27,886 bases of DNA from CAYMUR01 sp964393615 (GTDB lineage: Bacteria > Planctomycetota > Planctomycetia > Pirellulales > Pirellulaceae), in the NCBI GenBank assembly GCA_964393615.1, contig CAYMUR010000069.1, positions 1 to 27,886 on the forward strand, in the 5' to 3' direction. Numbering within the stretch: the stretch's first letter is position 1; every line of letters begins with the position of its first letter. The translations under genes were made by a program, and so were the position numbers. The notes under the pieces were generated by a model. It made no database searches and was not told the origin of the DNA. It worked only from the letters and a program-made list of their open reading frames with translations. Shown here piece by piece: positions 23,421 to 27,886 of this stretch.

Positions 23421-24069
23421 TCATGGAAGGCTGGCAACGTGTGTGCGGATTTCCTGAAGTATCAACTGTTCCAAGGACGTGTCTCGGCCTTTGGGAATCC
23501 AGCCGATTGTTCTTTCACGTGCTGCCTGGCCATTGATTTTGCCCGGGCGACTGACCAGAGAATTATCGTGCCTCATGGTGGATGATCCAACCGAAGAATA
23601 CTCCGGGTGATCTACCGCTTCCAGTTCGATGTTGACAACGACCTGTACAAAGTATCCTTTGTGATCCGGAGCGACAGTGATGAACGCCTGTCGGCGAACC
23701 GATTGCAGGCTGGCGTATAGACGTTGGTATCCGTGGGTAGAGTCTTTGCNNNNNNNNNNTCGAACCAATTGTCGGGAACGTGTCGATCTGTCCGTCGGTT
23801 AAAACACCCCCAATATCTTTTACACGTCTTTCCCGCGAAATGTGAAAGTAGTCATCGACGGTATCCACGATTTGATTCCACAGGACCTCTCGATCAACGG
23901 GTGGCACATACAACGGGTTGGAAAGCATGGCATCCGTCGCGTTTGTTTCAGATGGGGGGTCTGCCAAACGAACGATAGCCAACTTGTTTTTCCAATTTGC
24001 CAGATGTGCGCCGTGACTGCAGCCAAGCAAGCAAATCAGCCAGCAAAATGCGAGAGCGATTCGTCGCAC
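23421..24069 (-). CDS. Lipoprotein of a planctomycete-conserved family, split by an assembly gap
   Basis: The gene starts at GTG 24069. The N-terminus MRRIALAFCWLICLLGC is a lipoprotein signal with lipobox LLGC, Cys17 being the lipidated residue. After 103 residues ending PTIGS the ten Ns break the frame. Read through as written, the frame becomes out-of-register Arg/Gly-rich sequence. The next frame instead reads KDSTHGYQRLYASLQSVRR, then VELEAV-type strands and a C-terminal GWIPKGRDTSLEQLIL, ending at 23421. Together the two parts give a sensible lipoprotein of roughly 215-220 residues. This requires the true gap to be a multiple of three bases. I recall similar sequences in planctomycetes but no known function. 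It is convergent with the cupin gene. Confidence 0.7.
23750..23759. other. Assembly gap (10 N) inside the lipoprotein gene
   Basis: Ten undetermined bases lie between the two halves of the lipoprotein gene. Reading continuity on the minus strand needs a gap length divisible by three, so ten cannot be right. This is the second 10-N run in the window, so a placeholder of fixed length is likely. Confidence 0.85.
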
Positions 24070-24120
24070 TTGTTTTTCCGAATGGTAATGTGAAAAGAAA
24101 AGTAGTGGGAACGCGATGGC

Positions 24121-24137
24121 CCGACTAGTCTAGTCGG
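24121..24137. promoter_or_regulatory. Perfect 17-bp palindrome upstream of the lipoprotein gene
   Basis: On the lipoprotein coding strand the site reads CCGACTAGaCTAGTCGG, two 8-nt arms around one A, ending 51 nt before the GTG. The core TAGACTA is the same as in the palindrome before the pseudokinase gene. It could instead be part of the end of the glcDEF/cyclase transcript, but it lacks a U-run and a normal loop. Confidence 0.45.
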
Positions 24138-24207
24138 CCACGAGCCTTGGAAGTCTCGCCGAATAAGCGGTTTATGGCAAGTTCAAGTTGTGATAGCAGT
24201 GACGGTG

Positions 24208-24239
24208 GTCCGGCGGAGTGATAGTCCGGCGGAGTGATA
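24208..24239. repeat. Two perfect tandem copies of a 16-bp unit
   Basis: GTCCGGCGGAGTGATA occurs twice head to tail (24208-24223 and 24224-24239) about 40 bp past the end of the glutaminyl cyclase gene. It looks like a recent slippage duplication. No gene is present in the 24070-24280 spacer. Confidence 0.8.
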
Positions 24240-24280
24240 GTATTGTCACGCCTAGGCATTATGGAGCTGCTGCCATGGAA

Positions 24281-25141
24281 TCAGGGCGTTTTGGTGATGC
24301 GAATTTCAAAAAGTTTGGGCCAGTGTTTTCCGGTAACGAAAAGCCGTTGGTTCATTGTATCGTAGGCAATTCCGTTCAGTACTGCTTCACGGTTTTGCCG
24401 AACGGTTTCCGGTTTCAATCCACTCAGATCGATCCAGCCCAAGAGGTGGCCGTTTTGCGGGTCAATCCGTGCAATCATGTCGCTCTTCCAGATGTTGGCC
24501 AGAATTTCACCTTTCCAAAATTCCAGTTCATTCAGATTTTTGACGCGGCGACCTTGGCTCTTTACTGCCAACCGATGGGATATCTTGTATGTCTCTGGAT
24601 TGATGAAACGAAGCGTCGATGAACCATCACTGATAATTAAATGTTGGTCATCATGTGTCAGTCCCCAGCCTTCACCTGAGATACGAAAAGTTTTTGTTTT
24701 AGCGAATGTATTTTTGTCGTAAACGATGCCAATGTGTGATTTCCAGGTCAATTGGATTAACTTGTCTTTCCAGAGAGTGATTCCTTCTCCAAACAACCGT
24801 CGATTCAAATTGACTTGTTGTAGTACCTTTCCCGAATCCAAATCGACTTTGCGTAAACTGGATTTTCCATAGGCGCCGGTCCCTTCATAGAGGATTCCGT
24901 TTTCAAAGGCCAGGCCTTGACAGAACGCCTGTGCATCGTGTGGAAATTCATGGATGACTTCGTAGCGGTAGACATCTGCTGGACGATCACGTGAAAAGCC
25001 CCACGCTGCTACGCCACCACCGACGGTAATCATGGCCAAAATCACTAGCCAGCGACGTTGCACCCACAATGCCTTGTTGTTAGGCAAACGGTCAGTGGCT
25101 GACCATAGTTGCCGGCTTTGATCGGATGATTGGTTTTTCAC
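24281..25141 (-). CDS. Glutaminyl-peptide cyclotransferase (glutamine cyclotransferase family)
   Basis: The plant/bacterial-type enzyme converts N-terminal glutamine to pyroglutamate and folds as a beta-propeller. The motifs are all present: QAFCQGLAFENGILYEGTG, SLRKVDLDSGKV, FGEGIT, GEGWGLT, LNELE, a IDP..GHLLGWIDLSGL block and VLNGIAYD...RLFVTGKHWPKLFEI. The preferred GTG start at 25141 overlaps the glcF stop as GTGA, giving 286 residues and coupling translation. An ATG at 25165 would overlap by 28 nt and add eight residues. One N-terminal TM helix (about residues 30-48) anchors it, so the propeller is probably extracytoplasmic. It is the last gene of the glcDEF operon. Confidence 0.88.
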   Translation of the reverse strand: MKNQSSDQSRQLWSATDRLPNNKALWVQRRWLVILAMITVGGGVAAWGFSRDRPADVYRYEVIHEFPHDAQAFCQGLAFENGILYEGTGAYGKSSLRKVDLDSGKVLQQVNLNRRLFGEGITLWKDKLIQLTWKSHIGIVYDKNTFAKTKTFRISGEGWGLTHDDQHLIISDGSSTLRFINPETYKISHRLAVKSQGRRVKNLNELEFWKGEILANIWKSDMIARIDPQNGHLLGWIDLSGLKPETVRQNREAVLNGIAYDTMNQRLFVTGKHWPKLFEIRITKTP

Positions 25142-26406
25142 GTAATCGCCTGTCTGCGGTAACATCGGTCAAGAATTTGCATCGTATGTAGCACAGGTAG
25201 GGGCCGCTGTTTCTGCCGGAGGTGTGTTTCGATCTGGGTCAAACAACCGATATTACCCGATGCGACAACGTCGGCATCAGTTGACAGGATCGCATCGGTT
25301 TTACGGCGTCCGAGTTCTGCTGCGATGTGAGGTTGTTCTATATTATACGTTCCTGCGGATCCGCAGCAGATATCACCTTCCGGTATTTCGACCAATTCAA
25401 GATTTTCAACACTGGCCAGCAGTTGCCGAGGAGGGGATTGGACTTTTTGTGCATGCGCTAAATGACACGCATCGTGATAAGCGACACGTATTGGCTTGTC
25501 AGTGGTGGCCGTGGTTTTCAGACCCAACTCGGTGAGAAATACGCTGACGTCTTGAACACGGCTGGCAAATTGTTCCGCCGTTTTCTGATCAGGTTCACCG
25601 TGTAGCCAAAGTCCGTATTCTTGCATGCCGCTACCACAACCGGCCGCGTTGGTTAGTATTGCGTCGACATCCTTTGGAAAAGCCTGTAGGTTCTGGCGGG
25701 CGAAGCGTTGGGCCTGCCACAAGGCGCCGGTATGGGCAGCCAAAGCTCCACAGCATACTTGTTTTGGCGGAATGATGACCTCCACTCCTTGTTGCGATAG
25801 AACACGCAGTGTTGCCCAATTAATGTCCGGGGCCAGCACCTGTTGGGCACAGCCAGCCAGCAAGGCGACTTTTGCACGACGTTCACCGGTGGCTGCGTAA
25901 CTTGCCGGCAAGGGTTGCCATTGCTGAAGTCGATAAGGGAGCAGGTCAAGCATGTCACCTAATCGGCCAGGCAGGAACCGTTGCAATGGTTTGGCAAAAC
26001 GACCCAACCAGATACCCCAGCGAAACCGGTGCGGATAAGGCAACATTTCCAAGACAAAACGTCGCATGCAGCGATCCAGTAGCGAGCGCTGCCGGCGCGT
26101 TTCTGCTCGGGCCCGAAATGGTGTCAGCAGTTCACCATATTGAACTCCCGATGGACAGGCAGTAATACATCCGACACAACCGAGACAACGGTCAATGTAA
26201 GGAGTGACTTCGTTCAAATCGATGTTGCCTTCCAGAACTTCTTTCATTAAGAAAATTCGTCCCCGCGGCGAATCCATCTCTTCTCCCAGGCACTGGTAGG
26301 TAGGGCAGGCTGGAAGACAGAAACCGCAATGTACACAAGCTTGGACTGCCTCGGCCATGGGTTCGGCAAGTGGTCCGATTTCTTGACTTGGAATGTTGTG
26401 TTGCAT
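25138..26406 (-). CDS. glcF: Glycolate oxidase iron-sulfur subunit GlcF
   Basis: GlcF carries electrons from the flavin subunits of glycolate oxidase toward the membrane quinone pool. The protein has 422 residues. Two 4Fe-4S motifs are visible: C24-x2-C27-x2-C30-x3-C34-P and C74-x2-C77-x2-C80-x3-C84-P. Two cysteine-rich CCG domains follow, with LAGCAQ/VCCGALAAHTG and HDACHLAHAQ/ICCGSAGTYN. It lies 40 nt after glcE and overlaps the cyclase start by 4 nt. Confidence 0.95.
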   Translation of the reverse strand: MQHNIPSQEIGPLAEPMAEAVQACVHCGFCLPACPTYQCLGEEMDSPRGRIFLMKEVLEGNIDLNEVTPYIDRCLGCVGCITACPSGVQYGELLTPFRARAETRRQRSLLDRCMRRFVLEMLPYPHRFRWGIWLGRFAKPLQRFLPGRLGDMLDLLPYRLQQWQPLPASYAATGERRAKVALLAGCAQQVLAPDINWATLRVLSQQGVEVIIPPKQVCCGALAAHTGALWQAQRFARQNLQAFPKDVDAILTNAAGCGSGMQEYGLWLHGEPDQKTAEQFASRVQDVSVFLTELGLKTTATTDKPIRVAYHDACHLAHAQKVQSPPRQLLASVENLELVEIPEGDICCGSAGTYNIEQPHIAAELGRRKTDAILSTDADVVASGNIGCLTQIETHLRQKQRPLPVLHTMQILDRCYRRQAIT

Positions 26407-26446
26407 GGGAAATGTGTAGGGATCAAGGTGTCGCTGGAATGTGTTA

Positions 26447-27514
26447 CTAAACGGCTATTTTTCCGTCCGGATCAAACACCGAAAGCAACCGTTTTTCAAG
26501 AGGAGAAATTGCCGGGGCGCCAATCCAAGGATGTTCCCATTGTCCGCGCAAAGCCAATGCCGGAAATGGCGGTTCTCTCACCAGAGACGTGGTGTCTTGG
26601 CCCGAAGAGGTTGCGGGTATTGCAATCCAAGCTACATTACCACCCACACTGTACCGACGCTGGATGGCCATACGGTTTTTGTGAATCCACTGTTCAACGT
26701 CTGTGATCTGGTTGGAAACGAGTGGCATTTTGATTAATGCGTGACCCGGTGGGACCCATTCAAACTCACGTGCGCGGCGCCATGTCTCGGCGTCCGCTGC
26801 TCCGTCGAGTATTTCTGAATCGGCTTTCAAAAAATCCTGCAGCCTTGATACCCGTTTTTCTAGTGAATCCGCCAAGCCACCCAGACGAATCCAAATGCGT
26901 TGAGGGGCCTCCCACTCGAGGCATGTCAATTCAAATTGTGCAGTACGTAGCCGGATTAGCGCTTCGTGTGCCTCGTCGAAACTGGCAAGTTCAATTTTGA
27001 GAGTTTGATAAGCTTCTGGTCGCGGAAAGACTTTGAATGTTAGTTCCACCAATACGCCCCAGCGTCCCAGTCCGCCCACCATGAGTTTTGGCAGGTCAAA
27101 ACCGGCGGCATTTTTGACAACTTTGCCTCCACCGAATACCACTCGCCCCGTACCTGTTACCAGGCGGACTCCCAGCAGAAAATCGCGCACACCACCGTAG
27201 CGAAATCGACCCGGTCCGGACAAGCCACTGGCGACGGTCCCACCGACCGTCGCACCGGCATCTCGCCAGGGAGGATCGAACGGCAGAAATTGCTTGTTTT
27301 CTGCCAAAATCTCTTCGATTTCAGACAGCGGTGTGCCAGCCAGGGCAGTAAACGTATACTCGTTTGGTTCGTATTCAAGTACACCGCTCAAGTGGCCCGT
27401 GGACAAAGTCCCGCCTGTCGACAGGGCTGGCTTGGTACCTCCTCCGACGGTCTTCAGGGTCGGCGTGGCTTGGACCGCTTTTTGGACTTCTTCGATGGAA
27501 TGGGGCGTGATCAT
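26447..27514 (-). CDS. glcE: Glycolate oxidase FAD-binding subunit GlcE
   Basis: GlcE is the second flavoprotein subunit of glycolate oxidase. The protein has 355 residues from ATG 27514. I prefer this start because it gives MITPHSIEEV, the usual beginning; an in-frame TTG at 27526 adds four residues and has AGGGA close upstream. The PCMH-type FAD-binding domain is seen in VGGGTKPALS, DPPWRDAGATVGGTVASGLSGPGRFRYG-type glycine-rich stretches, and a GGGKVVKNAAGFDLPKLMVGGLGR motif region. It begins about 21 nt after the glcD stop and leads into glcF. Confidence 0.93.
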   Translation of the reverse strand: MITPHSIEEVQKAVQATPTLKTVGGGTKPALSTGGTLSTGHLSGVLEYEPNEYTFTALAGTPLSEIEEILAENKQFLPFDPPWRDAGATVGGTVASGLSGPGRFRYGGVRDFLLGVRLVTGTGRVVFGGGKVVKNAAGFDLPKLMVGGLGRWGVLVELTFKVFPRPEAYQTLKIELASFDEAHEALIRLRTAQFELTCLEWEAPQRIWIRLGGLADSLEKRVSRLQDFLKADSEILDGAADAETWRRAREFEWVPPGHALIKMPLVSNQITDVEQWIHKNRMAIQRRYSVGGNVAWIAIPATSSGQDTTSLVREPPFPALALRGQWEHPWIGAPAISPLEKRLLSVFDPDGKIAV

Positions 27515-27535
27515 GGGGTAACTCAAAAGTCCCTG

Positions 27536-27886
27536 CTATTCCCGGGAGATAATGCCTTGTTTTTCAAGCGGGTGGGCGCCTCGTGTAGTCAATGCTGGGG
27601 CTTCGGCGCTGGGGAGCATTTTGCCACGGTTGGCTAATTCCAATGGGTCGACTGCGCGGCGTAGCAGGTGCATGAATTCAAGATCACTCGCGCCGTACAT
27701 GGCTTCAAGATAATCTCGTTTTTCCAAACCGACGCCGTGTTCTCCTGTGATGGACCCCCCCAGTCGAATGCAAAGTTTCAGAATTTCACCCGCCAGTTCT
27801 TCCGCGCGGTCCAAGGCTCCTTCTTGGCGTCCGTCGTACATGATCAAGGGATGCAGGTTCCCGTCACCGGCATGAAACACATTGGC
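27536..27886 (-). CDS. glcD: Glycolate oxidase subunit GlcD, C-terminal part (cut by window edge)
   Basis: The last 116 residues of the FAD-linked oxidase are visible. They include HAGDGNLHP, a family signature, and GGSITGEHGVGLEKRDYL, the FAD-linked oxidase C-terminal motif containing catalytic His and Glu. The gene continues beyond base 27886. GlcD with GlcE and GlcF oxidises glycolate to glyoxylate. The TAG stop at 27538-27536 is followed closely by glcE, so the order is glcD-glcE-glcF-cyclase in one operon. Confidence 0.93.
   Translation of the reverse strand, partial: ANVFHAGDGNLHPLIMYDGRQEGALDRAEELAGEILKLCIRLGGSITGEHGVGLEKRDYLEAMYGASDLEFMHLLRRAVDPLELANRGKMLPSAEAPALTTRGAHPLEKQGIISRE

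Noticed and set aside
24208..24239. A CRISPR-like repeat
   Set aside because: Only two abutting 16-bp copies with no spacer between them and no cas genes.

Overview
The window looks like a chromosomal stretch of a planctomycete, probably Pirellulaceae-like. This is inferred from gene content: a large membrane-anchored Ser/Thr kinase-like protein with a family-typical N-terminus, a zinc-ribbon/STN-like membrane protein, a PQQ-propeller protein, a planctomycete-type lipoprotein, weak Shine-Dalgarno signals and moderate GC. There are no rRNA or tRNA genes, IS elements, phage genes or CRISPR arrays. Two runs of exactly 10 Ns (2244-2253 and 23750-23759) are assembly gaps inside genes.

Left part (1-2791): a truncated FAD/NAD(P) oxidoreductase and a ThiO-type glycine oxidase on the minus strand, divergent from a low-specificity threonine aldolase. 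After about 600 bases without a supported gene comes a two-gene plus-strand unit (3389-8399). It encodes a catalytically degenerate kinase-like protein with a large extracytoplasmic part, then, 4 nt later, a zinc-ribbon/TM protein with a duplicated STN-like module. A perfect 19-bp palindrome precedes the pair. A decayed short-chain dehydrogenase lies between this unit and mgtE.

Middle (9238-15158): minus-strand mgtE, a CobB/CbiA-like protein that has lost its P-loop and glutaminase cysteine, and an HtrA-type protease. The protease gene diverges from rnc (RNase III). Overlapping back-to-back promoters and a potentially highly structured rnc leader lie between them.

Right part: a plus-strand run with a PP-loop tRNA-thiolation-like ATPase, thiL (overlapping it by 11 nt), tsaE and a phytoene-desaturase-like oxidoreductase. 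This converges on an ankyrin/PQQ-propeller protein. An intact SDR and a ChrR-like cupin follow on the plus strand. A lipoprotein interrupted by the second gap is next. The window ends in a minus-strand glcD-glcE-glcF operon (glycolate to glyoxylate) whose last gene, a glutaminyl cyclase, overlaps glcF by 4 nt.

The genes suggest a glycine/glyoxylate theme at both ends (threonine aldolase, glycine oxidase, glycolate oxidase), a tRNA-modification/thiamine housekeeping block, and several envelope proteins of unknown role. The most interesting unexplained items are the pseudokinase/STN pair, the two palindromes sharing a TAGACTA core, the pseudo-CbiA, and the rnc leader.
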